This document shows positions 48,757-60,121 of a stretch of DNA of 64,000 nucleotides, one piece after another. Every line of letters begins with the position of its first letter. Within the stretch, counting starts at the first letter, position 1. The notes under the pieces are model-generated. The model saw nothing but the letters and a program-made list of their open reading frames with translations, was not told where the DNA came from and made no database searches. Location: NCBI GenBank assembly GCA_023105745.1, contig JALGQZ010000020.1, forward strand, positions 3,006,001-3,070,000, written 5' to 3'. Position numbers and translations under genes: made by a program. This DNA comes from Austropuccinia psidii. Its lineage: Eukaryota > Basidiomycota > Pucciniomycetes > Pucciniales > Sphaerophragmiaceae.

Positions 48757-51347
48757 CAATAATAAAGTAAATAAACTAAAATTCCTAAAGTAGGAAACTT
48801 CAGTTACTTCTTACCATATTTTTTTAGAAAAATAACCAAAAATTGAAATAATGCAATTAGCAAAGGAACCAAACAAATAGAGTATTATCTCCTTTTTTTC
48901 ACGATATATTTTTGATATTATTTTCAAAATCTTTAAAACAAATAAAAGATTTTAACCAAAAATTCAAATCATATGCTACTTAGGACAATGGATTTACCTT
49001 AAAATAAATTCTTGAGCCTTTTTTGGTGAGATAATATGGAACTTCTGTAGATATTTCTAATAGAGAATGATAAAGTCAGCTTAAATTTTTTGTTTTTTTG
49101 AAAAAAAAACAATGCCTTTTCCTACCAGGAACTTGAAAAGAGGAAAATAAGTTTTCAGACTCAAATATACCTTTAAGACAAGAATTAAGTTGTTTTACCA
49201 AACAATAAATTGAATCAGAACTATTTTACAATGTCAAGATTACGTTAAAATACAGATAAAATAGCTTATAATTTATTAATCCAAATATAAAAAGCCTTAA
49301 TGATAATAATAATAATGTAATCTTAAATTAGCTTAACGGATCTTGCAATAGCAGAGAATATTGAGATTCTGGATTCAGCTTAGCTCTTGGTATGAGTCCA
49401 ATTTCATACTAATATATTTCCAAGCCACTTTCAGAATTTAATAGCTGCTTTCAGGTGTAGCCAGCTCTCTCATTGCAAATTTCATCTCAATAAATATTAA
49501 ATATCCACAATTTCTATCATCAAAATTGAATCAAACTTAAAATGTGTAAGAAGAATTTGGGCTTTTCCTCAATCAAAATGAAAATATCTAGATTTGAAGT
49601 TAGTAATTTTTGTCTCAAAACAAAATTCTCTTCAAGAAAACAAATTTGAAATTGAAGGAAAGAGTAATTAATTTTCATGAATTATTTGTCTTTAAAAATA
49701 GGATAAAGTGAAGTTTTAATATTTCATTCTTCTAAAATTTGAAATAAAAAATTGTGAAATAATTTCAAAAATGCTTTTTTTTATTCTCTTTCAACAAAGA
49801 AAAATAACTTTAATTTCCTTTTAAAGACAAATAACTCTTCTTTAGTTTCTTTTAAAATTCATTCCCTTTCAAGATATTTTCATATTATGGTCTTATTCAA
49901 AACAAAAAGTAACTCCATCATTTCATCAATAGAAATTGCATTTCTCTTTATTTTTCATTCTACAAAATGTTAATCTTATTTGTTTCAAAATTGAGTTATT
50001 CATTTCTATTAAATTCAGAAATTATTTCTTCTCTTTCTTTTGCTGACATTTTTCTCCTTGAACTGGAGTATATTGCTTTTATTAATTCAATTTTTAAAGT
50101 AAAAAACTATTTATATATTTATTCATTAATGTTTCAAAGAGGAGGAAAAATGCAGATTTTAATCTTTCTTTATATTAAAAAAGGAAAAAAATCATCGTTT
50201 AAACTTATTTCATATATAAATCTTCATTCGAAAAACTATAACTGTTTCTTTTTTGAGATGTTTTTTACTTCAAAAAAAGGTAAAAAGACACTTAAGGGAA
50301 TATTCTTATGAGCTGATAATTTATTATTAAGAAACAAAAACTTAATTTGAAAATAGATTTAATATTTCATTGGTGTTTCGGAATCTATCAAAATGGTGAT
50401 ACACATTTAATAATACCTTCATGAAACAATTATTGAAAAAAAATTGGGTTAATAACAAAAATGGAATCAAGTAAAAGAGCATCAATGAAATATTGTAGAT
50501 TTTGATAAATTATAAGTTAAATAAAAACTTTTTTAAAAAGAAATTCTCTAATAAAACAAAAAAAATTCTATTTAATTTCCTTCATAAAAAGAAATTAATT
50601 TTTTTTTCAAAATTTATAATTGGAAGATAATTTTTTCAATAAATTAAAAAAATTACTAAAATAGTTTCATTTTTTTGATAATTTTAAATCAAAATTATCT
50701 ATATTAATACATTAATCTTTTATTTTTGGATAAGATAAGTCAAATTATTCATATCAATTTATGTATGTATTTATTTTTTAATATAAAATATATGACAATT
50801 CATTTGAATTAAAATAAATTCAATAAATACCCTTTAAGAATTTATATTCATTTCAATAATTATTTTCACTTTAGCTTTAACATATCTTGAATTTTATTCA
50901 AATATTAGAGTTTTAATTTTATTCTTTCTAATGCTTTTATTTGGATTAAATTTATCTTGTTTTCATTCTTATCAATTATGCAATTAAAATCATTTGTACT
51001 GAAATAAATATAAACTTAATTTATTTCCATTTTTCTCCTCTAATCAAAAGGAATGAGTTTTGATTGATTGATAAAGGACAAAAAATCAATTTCAAATACC
51101 ACAAAATACAAAATATTTGAAATACTTTGATTTCATTTTTTTAATATGATCAATTAAGTTTCAATTATCATAATTAAATAATCATATTACAGATTATTTT
51201 CTCAAAATTATTATTGAATATTTTATTAATATCCAGGGTTTCTTATTGATTAAACTTCAAATAAGATAATCAAAATCAAAATCAAAATCAAAATCTTAAA
51301 TTGAAACATTATTTTTTTGATGAAAAAATGGAAAGTCAACTTTAAAA
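48757..51347. other. AT-rich spacer, no gene recognised
   Basis: Nothing assignable. The 114-residue open frame 49967-50311 is rich in F, I, K, L and S and lacks any family signature. A patch at about 49330-49560 is less AT-rich and may be an eroded coding relic, but no frame could be followed. Confidence 0.45.
51271..51294. repeat. Microsatellite, four CAAAAT units
   Basis: Perfect CAAAAT hexamer repeated four times. Confidence 0.9.
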
Positions 51348-51833
51348 TGCTCAGGATTAATTTATGATATAATGATAGAAAATATATAAATATGAATGTG
51401 ACACAAAATTAGTAGTCAAAAGAGGATTGAAAGGGCTCTACTATAATAATCTAGTGGTTATTAATCTGTTGGAAGTCCTGGTTTCCATAAGTATCAGTTT
51501 AATCACTACAATAATTGAGCAGATAATTAACATTATAATCATATCTGGTTGATTCTATGAGTACTTATGTTTGTGATAGCTTCACTACATGATAATTACA
51601 ATGAAAAACAAGATTGCTTCTCATTTTCATTAGGAAAAGAACTCTTTTTATCTTATTTCAGATTATGAAGGGTTGTCCAGTTTTTCACACTACAAAATGG
51701 TAAAATTCTTTACTCCTATGGCTCACTTGTGGTCCCACAGTCTCAATACATCCTTGAATTGACCTGAAATGTGTTTTGGGAAGAAAATCCTTCATTTTCA
51801 CCCCATAAAGGGTTAAACCCTTTTGCTAAAGAC

Positions 51834-53756
51834 TGTGAGCCTTGATGTATATTTTACATACCCAAATAGGCCACAATTATCTTAAAAAGAAATTTTGAAT
51901 TATGCACAACTCATAAGTCATGCATATATCCAAAATTCATCATTTTCAATTTCAGAAAAGATGAATAACTTTTTATTGAGTAAGTAAATCCATGGATTTA
52001 AGACCAGATTTGGATTCTACACAAAAATTCACCTAGGGTAGCTCCATAGAGTGAATAAGCTTAATTTAAGTATTTGAGGTGGTAAAATGGAAAATACTTC
52101 AATACCACATCATTAATACCACATAAAAGATCCATGAAAATTTTTGTTTTTCTTGATTTTTAGCCAAAATAATGGGAAAGTGAGAAATCCCATGTTACAT
52201 ATACACTAAGAATAGTGTTATGCATGTTTTGAGCACTTAATATCATGGTATTCTTACATGGACTTTTGGTACACCCATAGTGGATATCTCACTTTAAGCT
52301 TAAATTTCTATTTTGACGTGAAAAATAGGCAAGGGGGACAAAAGACATCAAAGAGAGCCAGGGTACCCAACTTCTGAGGCCTCAGAGGCGTGGATAGCTC
52401 CAGGCATGGATCCATGGCTCATCTTGGCCCAATTGGTAAACCAAAACTCTTTGGGAACTTGGTTACCAAGTTACAACTACTGTAAAACACCAGAAAATAG
52501 CAAATAACCTGCTATTTTGACGTGCCAAGGAGGTAATGAGCTACTTACACTCCTGTAACCATGTCAATTACTAATGACTTTCCATGGATAAACCCCAAAA
52601 GAGTAATTAAAACCCTTTTGGGACCCATATTCATTGATTTACCTCATAGCAACCAGCAAAACACTGCTATTTGCAATTCTACGTAGAAATGAGGTAAAAA
52701 CTTCAAAAATTCATTAAAAATACAATTCTCAATGAATCCTTCTGAAGCTTTCAGGACTAAAGGAGAACTGTATTATCTATGGTACAACAAAAAAGAATTA
52801 CAGTTTTACAAGTAAAATTAAAAGTTTTACCTACAGTCCATTTTTGGTTATTCTACGTGAAACACTGAATCTTCAAAAATTCACAGTAATTACAACCTGT
52901 GATGAAATTGGCAATAACATTGATAACTTTGAGAAATCAATGATTATTTTAGAATAAAAGAAGATTTACAATTGTTACTCCTTTTATTCTTAACCATATT
53001 GGGGTTGGTAGTCACGTAAGAGCATCAAATAAGTAATTATGATAATGTTACGTGACAAATAATGATGCAATCAATAAAGCAAAAGGGTTTATTGTTTTCT
53101 CATTCACTGGTTTTTCAGTTTGCTCCATGGCACGCCTCTGTGAGCTTTTGTTGACTTAAAAGAGGCCTCCTCTTGCTGTTTTTTCCATATCATCATCTTA
53201 TCAATTTATTAAATCATTATTACCAACAAGTAAGTATTAGTTACAGCTATTCTTAAGTGTTTTAAATCTTTCAGAATCAACCAGAAAGACGTGAAATCAT
53301 AGAATCCAACTATATATTGTTGTAATACTGTTATAAATCCTTTTGATCCCTTAAATCCACAATTCCACGTCAAATTTCTCTACTATTATCTGTCAATAAG
53401 TTCTTTGGAGTATTAGTGAGTCTTTTATCTTTAGTTCTTAAAGTTTCTTTTCTAGTAATAGTTTTCTTCAAGAATTATCTTTATAATTATTCTTGTAAAA
53501 GATAATTATATATTAAAATAATTTTATTATTTCAATAAAAGAAGTTTTTATTATTAAATTCTTCTTGTAATTGATTCTTGTAGACAGTTACTGCTCACTG
53601 TTATAATCACTAGTAGTGTATAACACGTGAAAGAAATAATTTTATAATTATTTAATTGTGGTTATAATAATTTTTTATTATTATATTTCATAAGAACAGA
53701 CATAGTACTGTTGATTAATAGTAATATTATCATCAGTTTCATAGTCACATCTTACA
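51834..53756 (+). repeat. 5' LTR of alpha-2
   Basis: TGTGAGCCTTGATG...CATCTTACA, 1923 bp. Contains the promoter by position; no convincing TATA box can be singled out in such AT-rich DNA. Carries the splice-donor-like CAAGTAAGT at 53227-53235, conserved in other alpha LTRs. Confidence 0.95.
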
Positions 53757-54143
53757 TTTGGGGGCCTGGCTGTGTTTTTTGAACCTTGTACCCTTAATTA
53801 ATATATTTTTAAGCTCTAAAATATATTAATTTAATTAATTTTTTTCTTTCAATTTGAAGTTAAAATATTTTTCTTTTTGAAATTGTTTTAAAATCTTTTT
53901 CATTGAGGAATTTGGTTTAATTTTATATTGTTTTTACACGTGGCTTTTTCACATCCAAAAACTCATAAAATTATTCTTTGAGTTACTCTGAATTAATTTT
54001 CATTCAAAATCTTAAATTTTAATTTTTTTTCTTTAAAAAGAATAATTTTTCTAATATTAAAAAATATAAAACTTATAAAAAATCTTTAAAAATATTTTAA
54101 AAAAGTATAAAAAATAATTTTTTTCTTTTATAATTTTTTGTAG
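53230..54143 (+). other. Predicted leader intron of alpha-2 that creates the ATG
   Basis: Donor GTAAGT (53230) lies in the 5' LTR and follows ...CCAACAA; the acceptor TTTTTTGTAG ends at 54143 after a T-rich tract. Removing the 914 nt joins A (53229) to TG (54144-54145) and makes an ATG with A at -3. The spliced RNA lacks the primer-binding site, so it would be an mRNA and not a genome. Prediction only. Confidence 0.5.
53759..53770 (+). other. Putative primer-binding site of alpha-2
   Basis: TGGGGGCCTGGC starts 2 nt after the LTR end and is identical in alpha-1; the tRNA is not assigned. Confidence 0.5.
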
Positions 54144-54287
54144 TGTCTTTAATCAAATACTGTGCAGCTGGCAACAGACTCAGTAAAAGATATATCACTA
54201 GTCCAGAATCTGAAGACAGTATTGAGGTGCAGATTGCTAAAAGAGGCACCTTATTCAACTCAGAAAAAGCTAAATTACCACCAAAAG
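54144..54287 (+). CDS. Predicted N-terminal coding exon of alpha-2 gag
   Basis: 144 nt, identical in length to the exon of alpha-1 (8351-8494). Reading begins with the TG of a split ATG and continues SLIKYCAAGNRLSK..., then SPESEDSIEVQIAKRG, to LPPK plus one base. No internal ATG starts the frame, which is hard to explain without splicing. The next step is an 85-nt intron, after which the frame enters gag. A similar acidic segment (YSPTEDNQTNVEIF) occurs at the same place in gamma. What the 48 residues do is unknown; they would cap Gag. The alternative is an untranslated but conserved leader. Confidence 0.5.
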
Positions 54288-54372
54288 GTGTGTATTTTAT
54301 CTTATATTTTCACCTTTTATCTTTAAATTGACGTGAAAATGGTGCATACCAGAAATGGAAGCAACTATTCAG
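54288..54372 (+). other. Predicted 85-nt intron in alpha-2 gag
   Basis: Donor AAAAG/GTGTGT, acceptor CTATTCAG/TCCAGCC. One base before and two after form GTC (Val), exactly the codon and frame of gag. Alpha-1 keeps the same sites (8495-8578, 84 nt). The intron would remove the unspliced ATG at 54339. Confidence 0.5.
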
Positions 54373-57300
54373 TCCAGCCAGATGGATGTGGACAAGGAAG
54401 AGGCAAGACCAAATCCAGAAGTGCCAAGTCTTCCACAAGAAAGACACATTTGGAGGATGCCAGAGTTGCCCCCCATTCCCCAAGGTCTGTACCAACAGAT
54501 TTTGACGTAAATTCTGAGCCTGAACTAATTTATGATAATATTTCCAGGGCTGAACCATTTTCAAGTGGCAGCAATAGAAATATATCAGAGCCAGTACAAA
54601 AATTGGTTCAGAGCAGCCAAAGAGGAGGAGTGGGAAATCTTCCCAAGCCTTTGGCAGGGGGCCAAGAGCTTTCTGGGTCAGGAGAAGACCATAGAACTCT
54701 TAGGAGGTTGGAGCCCCCTGTCTTGCAAAGACAAGGTCAAAAAGATAAAGAATTGGTTGAAGAACCAGAGTCTTTTATCCATAGACCAGAAGAAAGAGTT
54801 GTCAATGACTCCAACTTTGGAGACAGAGGCACCAGTGGCATCTACCAGCTCCAAACCAGCTCCAGAAGCATCCAAGGACAAGCCCAAAGGACCTCAAAAG
54901 AAACAGAGAGGTCCCAAGAACCATCAAGGCAAGGGCAAAGGCAAAGCCAATTGGCACAGACCTTACCCACAAGGGTACAGGATCCCCAGATTGGAGCTTT
55001 CAGCCGTGGACAGTGTCTTCAATATGGCCAGAACTCTTATGGAATTCACAGCCAAGGAGCAGGAAAGGATGAACAGGACTTTTCCACACAAATAAATGAT
55101 GTACATAGAAGTATTAGTGTAGAAATTGGCAAACTTGAGTCAAAGTTAAAGCAAATTACATTAGACATCAATGATTTAAAGAAAAGTGACAAGCAACATT
55201 CTGAATGGCATCAATTGACAACTGTCACCCTTGAGTCAATTAGCAATGCTTGTGAAAGAATTGAGAACCAATGTCAAAATAATGACACAGAGGATCCTTC
55301 CATTTTTAAAGTAAATGATAGACTTAAAACCCTTGAAGACCATGTCTTACAAATAGTTAAGAACACCAATCAATTTGCTATACATTTAGCAAAAAGTGAC
55401 AGTGAGAGGCAGAAATTAAAGAATGAGATAATTGCAAGTGTGGAGCAAATTCATAAGAATCATGAACCACATATGCCAAGACATTCTACACCTTTGACTG
55501 AAGAAAAACCTTCTGTTAAGGAGAGTTTGACTCCATTCTTAGGAGAAAATGTTATTTCTGCAAAAGATATTCCAAAATTAGAAGAATGGCCAACATTCTC
55601 TGGTGAAGGAGAATACAACCATATTGAATTCATCAGGACTATTGATATGTTGCAAGAAGACTTTAATATACCTGATGAAATCATAGTAGGGAAATTACAT
55701 TGTTTGTTTACCAAGACTGCAAAGAAATGGTATTACAAGATGAGAATAGAGCATGGAAGACATGACTGGTCTTGGTGGAAATCTGAAGTGATTACCAAAT
55801 GGGCCAATAATTCTTGGAGGTTTAAAATGGAGAATGCTTTTGAAAGTGCCATTTTTAACTCAGAAAAAGACAAACCACTTACTTGGTTCTTCAAACAAAA
55901 AGACAGATTATCTGCTTTACACCCAGATATGTCTGACACTATGATTAATATGAAAATATTAAGAAAGTGTGGAGGAGAACTGGAACATGCTATCAAAAGC
56001 AGATGTGTGGAACCCTGTTCAACAGAGGACTACATTAATGCTATGGAAGATATCATTACCAGAACAAGAATTGGTAAGACTTGGATTAGAAACCCAATAG
56101 AGTCCAAAATAGTCTCAAAGATTCCTAGAGAGGAAAGAAGACCAGAAAGACCTGTCTTGAAGTGTCATAAATGTGGAAGTACTTCACATTTAGCCAACAC
56201 TTGCCCTAAGAAGACAAAGATCAATGAAGTTCAAATCATTGAAGAAATTCAGTGTACTGAAGAGAAAGAAGAGTCTGATCAAGATTCTGCAGTCTCTGAA
56301 GATACACCAGTGGAGGACTATCCCATTGAGAACATTTCAGCTTTCTTTGAGGTCACAGAAGTCCATACCCACTTGCCACAGTACAGTGAGGATTGCTGCA
56401 ATCTGATCAATATCCAAGATGCCAGAATGTGTAAAACAAAACCTGCTAGAGGAAAGGGTTACACTGCTGGAGCATCCTGTATCACATCAGTTTTGATGAG
56501 TGATATTGAAGCCAACATTAATTTGGATACAGGGGCATTTTGTACTTGTGTAGGCAAAGATTATCTCCAAATTATACTTCCTGAATGGAAAAACCATCTA
56601 TTACCAATAGAAGGTGTACAATTCAGTAGTGCCAGTAACAATATGTACCCCTTGGGTATATTGGACACTACTATTGTATTTCCACATCCAGCAGGAAGTG
56701 TAAGAATGAAAGCTGAAATTGTAGTAATGGACAATTGCACATCTCAGCACATCATTCTTGGAAATGATTACTTGAATATGTATGGTATTGATATAAATAA
56801 CCATAAAGACAGATATTTCACAATTGGAGATAACAAAAGGCAAAAATTTGCTTTCTCCAATATGCCAAAACAGATATCTGTGGTATCTTCTGTCAAAGAT
56901 ACTTACAAAGATGAATTTGTGTCTAAACAACTGGTTGAAGCACAAATTAATCCATCATTGTCACCAAAGATGAGGAATGAACTTATTGATGTATTATACA
57001 CATACAATAATGCATTTGCATCTGATAATGAACCATTAGGCACTATAAGGGGACATGAAATTGATATTACTCTTAATATTGATAGACCATATCCTCCAGT
57101 ACTTAGAAGACCAGCTTATCCAGCCAGTCCCAGAGCTAGAGAGGCCTTGGAAAAACATATCCAAGAGTTAATCCAACTTGGTGTACTAAGGAAAGTAGGC
57201 CATAATGAGGAGGTTGAAGTGACAACACCTGTTATCATTGCTTGGCATAATGATAAGTCATGAATGGTTGGAGATTTTAGAGCCTTGAATACCTACACAG

Positions 57301-59981
57301 TTTCAGATAGGTATCCAATCCCTAGAATCCAAGAAACCTTGACTCAATTGTCTAAAGCCAAGTATATAACATCAATGGATGCATTAAAAGGCTTCCATCA
57401 AAATGTTTTGACGCCTAAAGCTAGGAAATTAGTTAGAATTATCACTCACTGTGGTATTTATGAGTATCTTAGGATGCCATTTGGCATTAAAAATGCTCCA
57501 TCCCATTATCAAAGAATGATAAATACCATCTTCCCCACAGAATTGTCTGAAGGATGGCTTATCATTTATATTGATGATATTATTATATGTTCTGACTCAT
57601 GGTCTTTGCACCTTGAAAGACTTGCCTAAGTACTCCACAAAGTTGCAGAAGTGAATATGAAAATTTCACTTAAGAAATGCAATTTTGGTTTTGAAGAACT
57701 TAAAGCATTAGGACATGTTGTCTCTGGTTTGAGCTTGGGTATTGACAAGAATAAAGTGGAAGCAGTGTTACTTAAGCCAATACCCCATAATAAAAAAGAA
57801 ATGATGTCTTTTCTTGGATTTGCTAGTTACTATAGGCAACACTTGAAAGACTTTGCAATTCTAGCCAAATCACTCTATAGAATCTGTGATCAACAGACTG
57901 TATTTGAGATGACACAGGAAAGAATTAAAGCTTATGAGAAGATAAAGAAAGCCCTTACAGAAGCACCTTTACTCCTCATGCCTGACTGGAATATTCCTTT
58001 TAAATTGTACATTGATGCATGTGGAGATGGATTAGGGGCAGCCCTACATCAAGTCCAAATTATTGATGACAAACCTACAGAAGGACCAGTTTGTTATATC
58101 TCAAGACAAATCAAACCAACAGAAGCCAGATATGGTGCAAGCCAAATGGAGTGCTTATGTTTGGTATGGGCACTTGAGAAATTACACTATTACCTTGATG
58201 GCAGTGTTTTTGAAGTGATAACTGACTGTAATGCAGTGAAATCACTCCTTAACATGAAAACTCCCAACAGACATATGTTGAGATGGCAAATAGCTATTCA
58301 AGAATATAGAGGAAACATGACTATAGTTCATAAAGCAGGAAACATTCACAAAAATGCTGATGGACTTAGTAGATGGGCTTTAGCTGAACCACAGATTCCA
58401 ATTGAAGGAATTAACATAACTGATATTGGTACTGAATTCTTTGAAGGGGTCAGAGAGTCTTATAAACAAGACAAGAATTGCCATATCTTGACTTCTTTAT
58501 TAGATAAAGACTGCAAGGATACATCTTTAGTTAATGCACTTGATGAATTTTGGAAAAATTCCTATTCTGAAGGAAGATTTCACTTGTTTGATGGGATCAT
58601 TTACCACAGAACAAAACATTCTTGTGTTATGACATTGTGCAGTAGATTACTTATCAATACCATTCTTCATGAATGTCATGATAGTATCTACTCTGGAAAC
58701 CTGTCAGAATACAGAACACTTGAAAAAGTGAAGAACTGTGCATGGTGGCCATCTTGGAGGAAAGAAACCATTGAATATTGCCATACCTGTGATAGATGCC
58801 AAAAAGCAAACAGGAGCACAGGCAGGAAATTTGGATTGATGATCCATATTCAAGAACCAAAATCCCCTTGGGAAGTTGTTCACATGGATTGGGTCACAGC
58901 ACTTCCTCCAAGTGGTGACAAAAGTTATAATGCTTGCTTAGTCATTGTAGACAGATATAGCAAAACTCCCATATTCTTACCATGTCATAAAGATGACACT
59001 GCTATGGATACAGGTCTTCTTTTATGGAGTAGAGTTATTTCTAATACAGGATTATTTAAGAATATCATAAGTGACAGAGATCCCAAATTTACATCTGCAC
59101 TTTGGACCAATCTTCATAGATTGTTTGGGACTAAGCTATCATTCTCTACAGCATATCACCCTCAAACAGATGGGCTAGCAGAGAGGATGATTCAAACTTT
59201 AGAGGACATGATCAGGAGATTTTGTGCTTATGGATTAGAATTCAAAGACTCAGATGGCTTTACCCATGACTGGTGCACTCTAATATCTGCATTAGAATTG
59301 GCATATAAGACATCAGTCCATTCTTCCACAGGACAAACTCCTGCTATGTTAGAAAAAGGATGGAATCCAAGACTCCCAGCAGACACACTGAGGAAAGACT
59401 TGATTGACATTCATCCTACAGCTTCCAGCTTCATGATAATGCTTGATAAAGTGAAACATCATGCAAAACAAAGTATGGATGATGCTTTTGATTATGCAAA
59501 ACAGAAGTGGGAGAAGAGTCATAAAGTACCAGACTTCAAAGTAGGGGACTTAGTTTTAGTTTCAACCTTGAATTTTAATAATATCAAAGGCCCAAAGAAA
59601 CTTAAAGATTCTTATGTAGGACCTTTTGTTATTGTTGCTTTACATGGAACCAATGCAGTTCAAGTGGAATTAAGTGGTGAAATGGAAAATAAACACCCCA
59701 CCTTTCCAGTCAGCTTGTTGAAACCTTATCAACCAGCTGATAAAGAATTGTTTCCTTTAAGAAACCCAACCCCTTTAACTGTACCACCTGTGGAACAGAA
59801 TGAGGACAAAAAGATAAAGAAAGTCATTAAAGAAAGAAGACTTAGGGATAAAAATCAAAGAGAATATCTTGTCAGATATAGAAATCCAGTACATGAAGAT
59901 GAATGGATGGCAGAATCAGAAATACCTGACTCAGATAAACTCTTAAGAAGATTTAGACATGAAAGAAGGCCAAAAGCCTGA
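54339..59981 (+). CDS. Gag-pol polyprotein of alpha-2 (two in-frame stops)
   Basis: One frame, 1880 codons from the unspliced ATG at 54339 (1917 with the predicted spliced N-terminus). TGA at 57261-57263 and TAA at 57627-57629 interrupt it; alpha-1 has Arg at both sites. Domains by codon: basic, glutamine-rich N-terminus 1-250; likely coiled region 255-370; Gag capsid-like 415-590; CCHC knuckle 609-622 (C-x2-C-x4-H-x4-C); protease DTG 730-732; reverse transcriptase about 915-1100 with YIDD 1077-1080; RNase H about 1215-1340; integrase zinc finger His1444, Cys1484, Cys1487, with the second His replaced by Asn1454; integrase core Asp1517, Asp1579, Glu1615 (35 residues between the last two); C-terminal domain; chromodomain about 1828-1878, which in chromoviruses directs insertion to marked chromatin. 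Cytoplasmic particles, then nuclear integration. No pol frameshift site: Gag and Pol are one frame. Confidence 0.93.
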
Positions 59982-60109
59982 ATATGTCTATAAATGTGCT
60001 TTAAATTACTTGATCTGAGTAATTTGAAGAGGTTGGACAGTGGACATTAACCCCCTTTGGGGCCTTATTCTTTTATCACTAATAAAATTGTAGTACAATT
60101 TTATTTTTT
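59982..60109 (+). other. 3' untranslated stretch of alpha-2
   Basis: Non-coding, between the gag-pol stop and the polypurine tract; the equivalent stretch in alpha-1 is 14258-14388 and is well conserved. Confidence 0.7.
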
Positions 60110-60121
60110 GGTGGGAGGGAA
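60110..60121 (+). other. Polypurine tract of alpha-2
   Basis: GGTGGGAGGGAA, preceded by a T-run and immediately followed by the 3' LTR. Confidence 0.88.

Noticed and set aside
49967..50311. 114-codon + strand open frame in a spacer
   Set aside because: Composition F/I/K/L/S only, no motif, no conserved counterpart in the window. Such lengths occur by chance in AT-rich DNA less often than short ones, but nothing else supports it.
52316..53628. Cluster of ACGT cores (about eight) in the alpha-2 LTR, possibly bZIP sites
   Set aside because: With about 32% GC, roughly six are expected by chance in 1.9 kb, so the excess is not convincing.
54532..55095. 187-codon open frame overlapping gag of alpha-2
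   Set aside because: It is the +1 frame of the gag N-terminal region, and in alpha-1 the corresponding frame is broken. The repetitive basic composition keeps several frames open; no separate product is supported.
57261..57263. TGA between protease and reverse transcriptase as programmed readthrough
   Set aside because: The same codon is Arg (AGG) in alpha-1, and a second stop at 57627 lies inside reverse transcriptase, so ordinary nonsense mutation is simpler.
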